64,000 nucleotides of DNA from Chengkuizengella sp. SCS-71B (GTDB lineage: Bacteria > Bacillota > Bacilli > Paenibacillales > KCTC-33759), in the NCBI RefSeq assembly GCF_040100845.1, contig NZ_JAZHSH010000001.1:2154501-2218500 (forward strand), given 5' to 3'. The position numbers and the translations under genes are program-made. Positions 35,169 to 44,191 of the stretch are shown piece after piece (within the stretch, counting starts at the first letter, position 1; each line of letters starts with the position of its first letter). The notes beneath the pieces were generated by a model. It saw only the letters and a program-made list of their open reading frames with translations, searched no databases and was not told the DNA's origin.

Positions 35169-36269
35169 ATGACTGAAGCGTCTATAAGTCTTTGTATGAT
35201 TGTTAGAGATGAGGAAGAAGTATTGGAAAGATGTCTTTCGACCATTGCTGATATTGTGGATGAAATTATCATTGTTGATACAGGTTCAACCGATAACACA
35301 AAAGAAATTGCAAGAAAATTTACTGACAAGATTTATGATTTTGAATGGATAGATGATTTTTCTAAAGCGCGAAACTTCTCATTTTCAAAATCAACAAAAG
35401 AGTATATTATGTGGCTTGATGCGGATGACATTGTTCCAGATGAAAGTCGTCAACAAATTTTAGAACTGAAGAATAAGCTGATAACTCACAATATGAAGAG
35501 TGTTTTGATGGAATATCAATATGCTTTTGATGCAGAGGGAAACTCAACATTTGCACATCGTCGGGAGCGAATTGTTAAAAGAGATTGCAATTTTAAGTGG
35601 GTTGGAAAAGTTCACGAGATCCTTGATGTCTCAGGAACTGCACACGTCACAAATATTGTGATAAAACATAAAAGAATGAAAGCACATTCAGATCGAAATA
35701 TTAAAATATATGAAAAAGCATTGAAACTAGGGGAGACTTTATCTATTAGAGATAGGTTTAACTATGCGAATGAATGTTATGATAATCAACAATATGATAA
35801 AGCTTTGAAGTTGTATGAAGAATATTTGAAAGAATTTGAAGATTCTGATCTTGTAGATCAAAGAGTGTATGGATACTTAAAAATTGTTGATTGTCTAATT
35901 CAACTAAACGAATTTGACAAAGCTATTTTAAACGGTTTGAAATCTTTCCAACTTGATTACCCGCGTGCAGAGGTTTGTTGTAGATTAGGTTATCTTTACG
36001 AAACAAAAAAAGAGATTCTAAAAGCAATAAACTGGTATAAAATAGCAACTGCTGTTGATATTCCGATGCATAGTACGTATATACAACAACATTGTTATAC
36101 ATGGCTTCCTCACTTGCAATTATTCGCTTGTTATGTTTCTATAGGGAATTTTCAAGAAGCTAAACGACATAATGATTTAGCAGCAAAGTATATACCGAAT
36201 AGTGCTTATGTAACTAATAATGAGAAGGTCCTAGAGGAAATGAAATTAAAATATGAAAATGGAGATTGA
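35169..36269 (+). CDS. Family 2 glycosyltransferase with C-terminal TPR-like repeats (copy 1)
   Basis: Residues 1-230 of 366 are a GT-A domain (SLCMIVRDEEEVLERCL, VDTGSTDNT, DADD at 84-87, FAHRRERIVKR). From about 190 the protein becomes helical with TPR-like pairs (ECYDNQQYDKALKLYEEYLK, CRLGYLYETKKEILKAINWY). It is a paralogue of the gene at 53705, well conserved along its length. I choose ATG 35169, 8 bases after GGGAG. The upstream DNA (about 35087-35127) is a diverged version of the block found upstream of the other copy. Confidence 0.88.
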   Translation: MTEASISLCMIVRDEEEVLERCLSTIADIVDEIIIVDTGSTDNTKEIARKFTDKIYDFEWIDDFSKARNFSFSKSTKEYIMWLDADDIVPDESRQQILELKNKLITHNMKSVLMEYQYAFDAEGNSTFAHRRERIVKRDCNFKWVGKVHEILDVSGTAHVTNIVIKHKRMKAHSDRNIKIYEKALKLGETLSIRDRFNYANECYDNQQYDKALKLYEEYLKEFEDSDLVDQRVYGYLKIVDCLIQLNEFDKAILNGLKSFQLDYPRAEVCCRLGYLYETKKEILKAINWYKIATAVDIPMHSTYIQQHCYTWLPHLQLFACYVSIGNFQEAKRHNDLAAKYIPNSAYVTNNEKVLEEMKLKYENGD

Positions 36270-36344
36270 ATATGATAATGATAGGATGTATTGTTCCAAA
36301 AAATACCTAGGCAGAGATAGTAAGGCAAGAAGGAGCCAGTAAAA

Positions 36345-37307
36345 ATGTTCAGTATATTAGTAACTGCAATTGGATCATTTTCGGCAGATATTGTCATTAA
36401 AACACTTAAAGAAGCTGGTCACAAAGTCATCGGATGTGATATTTATCCTAAGGAATGGATAGTTAATGCATATAACGTAAATAGTTTTTATCAAGTTCCT
36501 TATACGCATGATAAAGAAGGTTATATAAACTCTATAAAAAATATTTGTAAAGAACATGATGTTCAATATATTTTTCCATTAACTGATCCGGAAGTGGATA
36601 TACTATCAGGAATAAAAAAAGAACTTCAAAGACAAGGGGTATTCGCTTGTATCTCTGATGATCAGACCATAAAGCTATGTAGGAATAAATATCTATTGCC
36701 CAAGTTTTTATTAGAACAAGGGATCAAACAGTTAATTCCCACTAAGCTCTTATTTGAAGTAGATAATAATCATGTTCAGTTGCCTGTATTTATTAAACCT
36801 GTATTAGGTAGAAGCAGCCAAGGTTGCAGACCAGTTTATGATTATAAAGAGTACGAAACATTAAAGGAAGTTTTAAATGGTAATGAAAACATTGTTCAAC
36901 CATTGTTAAATGGAAATATTATTACAGTAGACGTTATAAGGGATTCTAAAACAGATGATGTAGTATGCATAGGTCGCCGCGAGTTGCTCAGGAATAGTTC
37001 AGGAGCAGGAACTACAGTCGAAATAATTGAAAATAAAGAGTTGGGAAATTTAAGTGCTGAAATTGCACGAAAGGTAGACATTATTGGTGCGGTTAATTTT
37101 GAATTTATACAAACTAACTCTGGGGAAGTGTTTTTCCTTGAAATAAATCCTCGGTTTTCTGGAGGAGTAAAATTTAGCTGTATGGCTGGCTATGACGTAG
37201 TATCTAATCATTTGAGGTGTTTTACAAATCAACCCATTGATAAAAAAGTAATTAAAAAGATGATTATTGCAAGGAAATACAATGAATTTGTTACTTCATT
37301 AGATTAA
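36345..37307 (+). CDS. ATP-grasp family ligase (carbamoyl-phosphate-synthase-like)
   Basis: This 320-residue protein has an N-terminal pre-ATP-grasp domain (ILVTAIGSFSADIVIKTLKEAGH) and an ATP-grasp core ending FFLEINPRFSGG, which carries the Mg-binding Glu and Asn. Such ligases join a carboxylate to an amine or thiol through an acyl phosphate. It is followed 20 bases later by a PLP decarboxylase-like gene, and two more ATP-grasp proteins are encoded close by, so it may attach an amino acid to an amino sugar. That role is inferred. Confidence 0.85.
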   Translation: MFSILVTAIGSFSADIVIKTLKEAGHKVIGCDIYPKEWIVNAYNVNSFYQVPYTHDKEGYINSIKNICKEHDVQYIFPLTDPEVDILSGIKKELQRQGVFACISDDQTIKLCRNKYLLPKFLLEQGIKQLIPTKLLFEVDNNHVQLPVFIKPVLGRSSQGCRPVYDYKEYETLKEVLNGNENIVQPLLNGNIITVDVIRDSKTDDVVCIGRRELLRNSSGAGTTVEIIENKELGNLSAEIARKVDIIGAVNFEFIQTNSGEVFFLEINPRFSGGVKFSCMAGYDVVSNHLRCFTNQPIDKKVIKKMIIARKYNEFVTSLD

Positions 37308-37327
37308 GAAAGAGGGTATAGTAAGTT

Positions 37328-38536
37328 GTGGAGCAAAAAAATTGTAAAATGGAGCATCATAGGCTTGCTACACCATGTTATGTAATTGATTTAAACCAAT
37401 TTGAACAAAATATTAACAATATTAAATCAGAGTTCATTAAAGAGTGGGGTTATAATATTATACTAGGGTATTCTATAAAAACCAATCATTTACCATTTTT
37501 TTTATCCTATGCAAAAAAAAATGGTTTTTACTCGGAAGCAGTCTCAAGTGATGAATACTACTATGCAATTTCTCAAGGATATGAACCTAAGGAAATAATA
37601 TATAACGGACCTCAAAAGGATTGCGAAACAGTTCAAAAAGCACTTAGTGAAGGCAGTATTGTTAATCTTGATAATTTCCAAGACCTTAAGCTTATAGAAA
37701 AAATTTTACCAAACATTAAGAAGGATGGAATTAATATTGGAATAAGGGTGAATTTTGACCTAGAGAGTATTTGCAATGGTGAAACTAATTTCGAAGATGA
37801 ATTTAGTAGATTTGGATTTTGTGTTGAAAATGGAGAATTTGAAAATGCACTCTTATATCTAGATAAGTTAAACTGTACTGTTCGTGGCTTGCATCTTCAT
37901 TATACAACAAAAACACGTAGCCTATCAGTGTTCAAAGCAATTGCAAAAAAAGTAGCTGAGTTAATTTTAAAGTACAAAATGAAAGATGGTTTAAAGTTTA
38001 TAGATATGGGTGGTGGCTTTTGGGGAGGTAGAAAGTTTCAGAATAAACCTACTATGGAGGAATATAGCAAGACCATAGCTTACGAACTAAAGAAAGTTAT
38101 TCCACCAGACAAGGTACAACTAATTCTTGAGCCTGGATCTTCGCTTCTTGCAACAGCAGTTTATTATTTAACAAGAGTAATCAATACAAGAGTTATTAGA
38201 AATACAAATATCATAACTGTAGATGGTTCACTATTACATGTAAATCCATTTTTGAATAAAAGAGAGCTTGACTTTTCTACTTATTCTTTAGATCGCAAAT
38301 TGGTTTCTAAGCAGATAATATGTGGGAGCACATGTCTTGAATATGACAGGATTCTCAATCTTAATGATTATAATGAATTTAGGGTCGGAGATATTATCAA
38401 GATTCACAATGCCGGAGCATACACCATGCCCTTTAATAACTGTTTTATTAATTGTCCACCTCGTATTTATTTACAAGATAGTAACGGCTACACACAAATT
38501 AGAGATGAGGCAATTTCTTTAATGGAACGAATATAA
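37328..38536 (+). CDS. Fold-type III PLP-dependent decarboxylase (DAP/ornithine decarboxylase-like)
   Basis: This 402-residue protein has the PLP lysine K51 in YSIKTN, the phosphate-binding GGGFWGG loop, LEPGSSLLA and the C-terminal CLEYD that matches the C-x-x-x-D active site of group IV decarboxylases, plus the AGAYT motif. The start is GTG 37328, 11 bases after AGAGGG. It probably decarboxylates a basic or dicarboxylic amino acid; coupling to the upstream ATP-grasp ligase suggests it supplies or trims a group attached to a sugar. It is not the housekeeping lysA by context. Confidence 0.85.
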   Translation: MEQKNCKMEHHRLATPCYVIDLNQFEQNINNIKSEFIKEWGYNIILGYSIKTNHLPFFLSYAKKNGFYSEAVSSDEYYYAISQGYEPKEIIYNGPQKDCETVQKALSEGSIVNLDNFQDLKLIEKILPNIKKDGINIGIRVNFDLESICNGETNFEDEFSRFGFCVENGEFENALLYLDKLNCTVRGLHLHYTTKTRSLSVFKAIAKKVAELILKYKMKDGLKFIDMGGGFWGGRKFQNKPTMEEYSKTIAYELKKVIPPDKVQLILEPGSSLLATAVYYLTRVINTRVIRNTNIITVDGSLLHVNPFLNKRELDFSTYSLDRKLVSKQIICGSTCLEYDRILNLNDYNEFRVGDIIKIHNAGAYTMPFNNCFINCPPRIYLQDSNGYTQIRDEAISLMERI

Positions 38537-38618
38537 CATTAAATCGTGTCTAGAAATGATGAAAAAATGAGTGATACTCTACCTTACAGAATGTTCGAAA
38601 TGTGAGTGAGCAAATGTT

Positions 38619-40619
38619 TCAAGGCTCTAGGCATTCAAATAATGACACAATGGTATCCTCTAAAGAAAATTGAGGTTTCCAATTAGTTAACTCAAAAAAT
38701 TGGGATGAGTCCATAACTGAAGAAGTTTTTCTACTTTCAGGGCTTATTTTAATATCAACCTTTAAACCATATTTTGATTTAGCTACATCCGCTACCATAT
38801 TCGCAATTTCTAATATTGAGTGTGAATGACCTGTTCCTACGTTATAAACTGATTTCCAATTTCTATAGTCTGTTTTTAATAAGGCGACTATTGCATCAGC
38901 TGCATCTCTTACATCTAACCTCTCTATTTTCTGCTTTCTATCCCATATTTCTATTGTTTCATTATTGAGTACATGATTAACAAACTTTGTAATCAAATCC
39001 ATAGGTACTAATCCTGTTAAACCACCAGATAAAGTTGATAACCTTAATGAAGTCTCGAATGAATGTTTATTGATCTTATGTACGGTGCTCGTCATTAACT
39101 CTGTTGCATACTTGGCCTGAGCATATACAGTTTCAGGTATAACTGATGTATCTTCTGTCCATTTAGTAGACTGTTTTGTTCCATACACACTTTGTGAAGA
39201 AATGTTGATAACAGCAGGAATTTGATGTGCAATCGCAGAATCCATCAGTTTATTTGTGAAATTTAAACTATCTGCAATTTGTTCATTTGTGTGGTGTGAG
39301 CGGGCAAAACCACAATGAATTAAATAATCTACCTGCCCTAATTGTAAATTTCCATTATGAAGATCATGGTGATCAAAAGAAGAAACGTTGTCATTCTCTT
39401 TATAAAATGATTTAATATTATCCTTTTTTCTACTAAACGCTAAAATATTGCAGTTTTCAGATGATAATCGTTTAATTAAGGCTTGTGCTAAGTAACCACT
39501 AGCTCCTGTTATTAAAATACTCTTCTTTAAATTAAGTGATGGTTTATATATCTGTGTTGATAAGTGTTTAATTTTTAGATTGTTTTCAACAGAAATTATT
39601 TTTTCTGTCGTTTGTTTAATTGCAAATTTATTATAATTAACTTTTAGTGGACCAGTGGATGATTGAAGATCGAGCCATTCTTTAATACAACTTTCAACCT
39701 CATTAAACCCCATCATAGCCCTCATACCTGTAGTCCCTGTAAATCGCGGATTCATTTCAAATATTTTTAAACCCTGATCAGTTAATCGTCCTTGAATATT
39801 TAAAGGACCTCTATGTCCTAAATCCCGCAAAGTAGGAAGCAATTTATCTATTTCAGACCATATATAGTCATCTTTGTAAGGAAGTGTTTCAGTTGCTACG
39901 CCATTTTTCATTTTTTTCTTATATAATACCATTTTACCTATCAATTTCCCTTCTTTATTCGTAACTACCTGAATAGAGATTTCAGAAAACTGACAATTTA
40001 TACCTTTGGCAATTTGATTTAGATATTCTTCACGAAATGGATCGTCTTGTTTTGGAATTGCTAATTCCTGAATAATATGTTGGTCAGTAAGTCTTGCCAA
40101 ATCTTCTTTTTTCAATAATATCTCAACCCCATTCGAACCAGCTCCCCCTCGCGGTTTAGCAATCAATGGGAATTTATGTTGGTCGAACCATGATTGTACT
40201 TCTGAAAGGGTGTAGCTTTTCACGAAAATATCAGCAATAGGAGTAAGCTTCTCACAGATATATGCCTTATCTCTAGTCAATTCAATTAACTCTTTCTCAG
40301 ATACAATCACTTGTAGTCCTTCTTCTGTTAATTTGTTTATGTTTTGAGATAAGATTAAAGCATCATCATCTAAACCTGGGATGATTAAATCAACGGCATA
40401 TTTTTTGCATTTTTTAATTAACTCTGAAATATAATCCTTGGAATAAATAGAAGGGACGTAATCCATTTCATCACATTCATAACCTCCAAAAGCAAATGGA
40501 TCTGTACCTAATCCGATCGTTTTTATAGGTAAATTTGATAGGTTGCAGGAAGTAATTACTGACTGCCCGACAATAGTTCCTACACACATGATAGCAATGC
40601 AATATTTTCCATTTACCAT
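38619..40619 (-). CDS. ATP-grasp ligase / NAD-dependent epimerase-dehydratase fusion (tandem copy A)
   Basis: This 666-residue fusion has a CPSase-like ATP-grasp ligase at about 1-330 (Mg-binding IFEMNPRF at 286-293) and an extended SDR at about 366-666 (ILITGASGYLAQAL near 368, catalytic YAQAK, GTGHSHSILEIAN). Such a pair could make or modify a nucleotide sugar and couple an amino acid to it. It is a tandem duplicate of the gene at 40694. In the two proteins I count about 5 differences in residues 1-140, 34 in 141-366 and 9 in 367-666. The start is ATG behind GGAGTGATATT. Confidence 0.88.
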   Translation of the reverse strand: MVNGKYCIAIMCVGTIVGQSVITSCNLSNLPIKTIGLGTDPFAFGGYECDEMDYVPSIYSKDYISELIKKCKKYAVDLIIPGLDDDALILSQNINKLTEEGLQVIVSEKELIELTRDKAYICEKLTPIADIFVKSYTLSEVQSWFDQHKFPLIAKPRGGAGSNGVEILLKKEDLARLTDQHIIQELAIPKQDDPFREEYLNQIAKGINCQFSEISIQVVTNKEGKLIGKMVLYKKKMKNGVATETLPYKDDYIWSEIDKLLPTLRDLGHRGPLNIQGRLTDQGLKIFEMNPRFTGTTGMRAMMGFNEVESCIKEWLDLQSSTGPLKVNYNKFAIKQTTEKIISVENNLKIKHLSTQIYKPSLNLKKSILITGASGYLAQALIKRLSSENCNILAFSRKKDNIKSFYKENDNVSSFDHHDLHNGNLQLGQVDYLIHCGFARSHHTNEQIADSLNFTNKLMDSAIAHQIPAVINISSQSVYGTKQSTKWTEDTSVIPETVYAQAKYATELMTSTVHKINKHSFETSLRLSTLSGGLTGLVPMDLITKFVNHVLNNETIEIWDRKQKIERLDVRDAADAIVALLKTDYRNWKSVYNVGTGHSHSILEIANMVADVAKSKYGLKVDIKISPESRKTSSVMDSSQFFELTNWKPQFSLEDTIVSLFECLEP

Positions 40620-40693
40620 AATATCACTCCAATATAATTAATGAAATATTCCAATTTTCAGTTCGCCAGTTGGGGCGTAGGATAGATCCAGTA

Positions 40694-42694
40694 TCAAGGT
40701 TTAAGGCATTCAAATAATGACACAATAGTATCCTCTAAAGAAAATTGAGGTTTCCAATTAGTTAATTCAAAAAATTGGGATGAGTCCATAACTGAAGAAG
40801 TTTTCCTACTTTCAGGGCTTATTTTAATATCAACCTTTAAACCATATTTTGATTTAGCTACATCCGCTACCATATTTGCAATTTCTAATATTGAGTGTGA
40901 ATGACCCGTTCCTAAGTTATAAACTGATTTCCAATTTCTATAGTCTGTTTTTAATAGGGCGGCTATTGCATCAGCTACATCTCTTACATCTAACCTCTCT
41001 ATTTTCCGCTCTCCATCCCATATTTCTATTGTTTCATTATTGAGTACATGATTTACAAACTTTGTAATCAAATCCATAGGTACTAACCCTGTTAAGCCAC
41101 CAGATAAAGTTGATAGCCTTAATGAGGTCTCGAATGAATGTTTATTGATCTTATGTACGGTGCTCGTCATTAACTCTGTTGCATACTTGGCCTGAGCATA
41201 TACAGTTTCAGGTATAACTGATGTATCTTCTGTCCATTTAGTAGATTGTTTTGTTCCATACACACTCTGTGAAGAAATGTTGATAACAGCAGGAATTTGA
41301 TGTGCAATCGCGGATTCCATCAGTTTATTTGTGAAATTTAAACTATCTGCAATTTGTTCATTTGTGTGGTGTGAGCGGGCAAAACCACAATGAATTAAAT
41401 AATCTACCTGCCCTAATTGTAAATTTCCATTATGAAGATCATGATGATCAAAAGAAGAAACGTTGTCATTCTCTTTATAAAATGATTTAATATTATCCTT
41501 TTTTCTACTAAACGCTAAAATATTGCAGTTTTCAGATGATAATCGTTTAATTAAGGCTTGTGCTAAAAAACCACTAGCTCCTGTTATTAAAATACTCTTC
41601 TTTAAATTAAGCGATGGTTTATATATCTGTGTTGATAATTGTTTTATTTTTATATTGTTTTCAACAGAAATTATTTTTTCTGTCGGTTTTCTAATCGTAA
41701 ATTTATTATAATTAGCTTTTAGGGGAGCAATGGGTGATTGAAGATCGAGCCAGTCTTTAATACAGCTTTCAACCTCATTAAATCCCACCATAGCCCTCAT
41801 GCCTGTATTCGCTGAAAACCGTGGATTCATTTCAAATATTTTTAAACCCTCATCAGTTAATCGTCCTTGAATATTTAAAGGTCCTCTGTGCCCTAAATCC
41901 CGAAGAGTGGGAAGCAATTTATCTATTTCAGACCATATATCATCATCATCGTAAGGTAATGTTTCAATCGGTACGCCATTTTTCATTTTTTTATTATATA
42001 AAGCCATTTTACCTATCATTTTCCCTTTTTTATTCGTAACTACCTGAATTGATATTTCAGAAAGTTGACAATTTATACCTTTGGCAATTTGATTTAGGTA
42101 TTCTTTACGAAATGGATCGTCTTGTTTTGGTACTGCCAATTCCTGAATGATATGTTGGTCAGTGAGTCTTGACAAATCTTCTTTTTTCAATAATATCTTA
42201 ACCCCTTCTGAACCAGATCCCTCACGTGGTTTGGCAATTAACGGGAATTTATGTTGATCGATCCATGATAGTACCTCTGAAAGGGTGTAGCTTTTTACGA
42301 AAATATCAGCAATAGGAGTAAGTTGCTCACACATATATGCCTTATCACTAGTCAATTCAATTAACTCTTTTTCAGATACGATCACTTGCAGTCCTTCTTC
42401 AGTTAATTTGTTTATGTTTTGAGATAAGATTAAAGCATCATCATCTAAACCAGGGATGATTAAATCAACAGCATATTTTTTGCATTTTTTAATTAACTCT
42501 GAAATGTAATCCTTGGAATAAATAGAAGGGACGTAATCCATTTCATCACATTCATAACCACAAAAAGCAAATGGATCTGTACCTAATCCAATCGTTTTTA
42601 TAGGTAAATTTGATAGGTTGCAGGAAGTAACTACTGACTGCCCAACAATAGTTCCTACACACATAATAGCAATGCAATATTTTCCATTTACCAT
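40694..42694 (-). CDS. ATP-grasp ligase / NAD-dependent epimerase-dehydratase fusion (tandem copy B)
   Basis: This has the same length, domain order and motifs as copy A (ATP-grasp about 1-330, SDR about 366-666 with ITGASGFLAQAL). The two copies are separated by 74 bases, and the upstream sequences are also near-identical, so the whole unit was duplicated. Substitutions cluster in the central ATP-grasp region (for example PREGSGSEG against PRGGAGSNG, and FSANTG against FTGTTG), where substrate and nucleotide are bound. The copies may therefore act on different acids or amines while sharing the SDR step. The operon continues from the aminotransferase gene. Confidence 0.88.
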   Translation of the reverse strand: MVNGKYCIAIMCVGTIVGQSVVTSCNLSNLPIKTIGLGTDPFAFCGYECDEMDYVPSIYSKDYISELIKKCKKYAVDLIIPGLDDDALILSQNINKLTEEGLQVIVSEKELIELTSDKAYMCEQLTPIADIFVKSYTLSEVLSWIDQHKFPLIAKPREGSGSEGVKILLKKEDLSRLTDQHIIQELAVPKQDDPFRKEYLNQIAKGINCQLSEISIQVVTNKKGKMIGKMALYNKKMKNGVPIETLPYDDDDIWSEIDKLLPTLRDLGHRGPLNIQGRLTDEGLKIFEMNPRFSANTGMRAMVGFNEVESCIKDWLDLQSPIAPLKANYNKFTIRKPTEKIISVENNIKIKQLSTQIYKPSLNLKKSILITGASGFLAQALIKRLSSENCNILAFSRKKDNIKSFYKENDNVSSFDHHDLHNGNLQLGQVDYLIHCGFARSHHTNEQIADSLNFTNKLMESAIAHQIPAVINISSQSVYGTKQSTKWTEDTSVIPETVYAQAKYATELMTSTVHKINKHSFETSLRLSTLSGGLTGLVPMDLITKFVNHVLNNETIEIWDGERKIERLDVRDVADAIAALLKTDYRNWKSVYNLGTGHSHSILEIANMVADVAKSKYGLKVDIKISPESRKTSSVMDSSQFFELTNWKPQFSLEDTIVSLFECLKP

Positions 42695-42720
42695 AATATC
42701 ACTCCAAAATAATTAATGAA

Positions 42721-43881
42721 TTATTCCCAGTTCGCTAATACATCAGTTGATGCTTTTTTTTGAATAAACTTGATAATTTCACAAATTTGTATCACCTCCT
42801 CCGTCGTTAATTCTCCATAAAACGGTAAAGCTAAAACGGTCTCAATTTTTTCATAAGCTGTAGGAAGATATTTTTGCTGAGCGGATGGAAGATCATGATA
42901 CCATGTGAAATCACTGCATAATGGATAAAAATACTTGCGAGTGAACACATTGTAATCTTTCAACTTTTCATGTAATTGATTACGATTAATGCCAAATTCT
43001 TTTTCATTTATCTCAATAATAAAAAACTGATAGCTGCTCTCTTGTTCTTCATGTTTTGTTACTATTCTAATCCCAGAAATTGTTTTTAAATTTGTTTCAT
43101 ATAGTTGTTTTATATAATGACGTTTTTTACGCTGTTCTGGCACTAATTTAAGTACTTCTAATCCAACTGCTGCTTGAATTTCATTTAGTTTAGCGTTTAT
43201 ACCAGACAATTCTACAGTATCTGGACCGCTAATCCCAAAATTTTTAAATAGCTGGAGCTTTCTATCTAAAGTCTTATCTTTAAATGTAACCGCCCCTCCT
43301 TCAATAGTGTTAAATAATTTGGTGGCATGAAAGCTAAACATCGTCATATCACCAAATTCCCCTATTGGCTTGCAATTAAGCTTTGCCCCAAAAACATGAG
43401 CACCATCATAAATGACTTTCAAATGATATTTATCAGCAACTTGTTGAATTTTGTCCACTTCACAAGGTATACCCAAAACGTGTACAGCCAAAATTGCACT
43501 GGTTCGCTCAGTGATTAGTGCTTCAATCTTATTGGCATCTATAGTTAAAGTTACATTGTCAATATCACAAAACACTGGAGTTAATCCATTCCATTCAAGT
43601 GCTCCCACTGTGGCTGGGAATGTAAAAGGAGTTGTAATCACTTCTCCAGTTAACTCTAAAGATTTAATACCTAATAACAGACCTAATGTACCGTTACTAA
43701 ACAATGACAAATGATTAACAGCTAAATATTCTTTTAATGCTTCTCGCAATTCTTTATTTTTAGGACCATTATTTGTAATCCATTTACTTTCCCATATTTC
43801 TTGCAACTGATTGTTAATATTTTGTAAACTCGGTAATAAAGGTCTAGTAACCATAATAGGTTCATTAAATTTGCTAATCAC
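42721..43881 (-). CDS. DegT/DnrJ/EryC1/StrS sugar aminotransferase
   Basis: This 386-residue fold-I PLP enzyme has the catalytic lysine K188 in FHATKLFN, cofactor-binding D159 in YDGAHVFG, TTPFTFPAT and a SGINAKLNEIQAA stretch, all typical of VioA/DesI/WecE-like sugar aminotransferases. It would convert a dTDP-keto sugar, probably dTDP-4-keto-6-deoxyglucose from RmlB, to a dTDP-amino sugar. The start is GTG 43881 behind AAAGGAG. It leads the minus-strand operon with the two ATP-grasp/SDR fusions, which may act on the new amino group. Confidence 0.9.
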   Translation of the reverse strand: MISKFNEPIMVTRPLLPSLQNINNQLQEIWESKWITNNGPKNKELREALKEYLAVNHLSLFSNGTLGLLLGIKSLELTGEVITTPFTFPATVGALEWNGLTPVFCDIDNVTLTIDANKIEALITERTSAILAVHVLGIPCEVDKIQQVADKYHLKVIYDGAHVFGAKLNCKPIGEFGDMTMFSFHATKLFNTIEGGAVTFKDKTLDRKLQLFKNFGISGPDTVELSGINAKLNEIQAAVGLEVLKLVPEQRKKRHYIKQLYETNLKTISGIRIVTKHEEQESSYQFFIIEINEKEFGINRNQLHEKLKDYNVFTRKYFYPLCSDFTWYHDLPSAQQKYLPTAYEKIETVLALPFYGELTTEEVIQICEIIKFIQKKASTDVLANWE

Positions 43882-43916
43882 AGTAAAACTCCTTTAAACT
43901 TCGGATTTCATTTTCA

Positions 43917-43944
43917 TATTATATGAATGGTTGAAGGTTTATGT
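43917..43944 (-). promoter_or_regulatory. Sigma-K-like promoter of the aminotransferase operon
   Basis: On the minus strand AC, 17 bases, CATATAATA: the -10 matches CATANNNTA exactly and the spacing is one base longer than usual. Confidence 0.42.
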
Positions 43945-44011
43945 TCAAAAATTACGTTTAGAAAGCTTCCAATATAAAAAAACACATTTTGATACAATCC
44001 CTCTCCTAATT

Positions 44012-44070
44012 GGAACTCCCCAACATCGTTTTTCATATATATATAACATACCTTTAAGAAAGAAGTTGTA
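44012..44070 (+). repeat. Conserved upstream block, copy 1 (before cgeB)
   Basis: GGAAC, a CATC-T-rich stretch, TTTTTCATATATATAACATAC and TTTAAGAA recur in the same order at 53623-53680 before a glycosyltransferase. It probably holds a promoter. Confidence 0.55.
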
Positions 44071-44191
44071 TCTTTTGGATAAGATTTTCCAAAGTGAGGA
44101 ATTTCTCTTATTTATGATTTAAAAATTTAAAAATAACAATTAATCATGCAAGTTGAAACCATTTATCAAGATTAAAGGAGTTAGTATTATA

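Noticed and set aside
37328-38536. Housekeeping diaminopimelate decarboxylase lysA
   Set aside because: Motifs are divergent (YSIKTN, CLEYD) and the gene is coupled to an ATP-grasp ligase within a glycan cluster.
43451-43714. Plus-strand open frame opposite the aminotransferase gene
   Set aside because: The minus-strand aminotransferase has all catalytic motifs; the opposite frame has no recognisable domain or ribosome-binding site.
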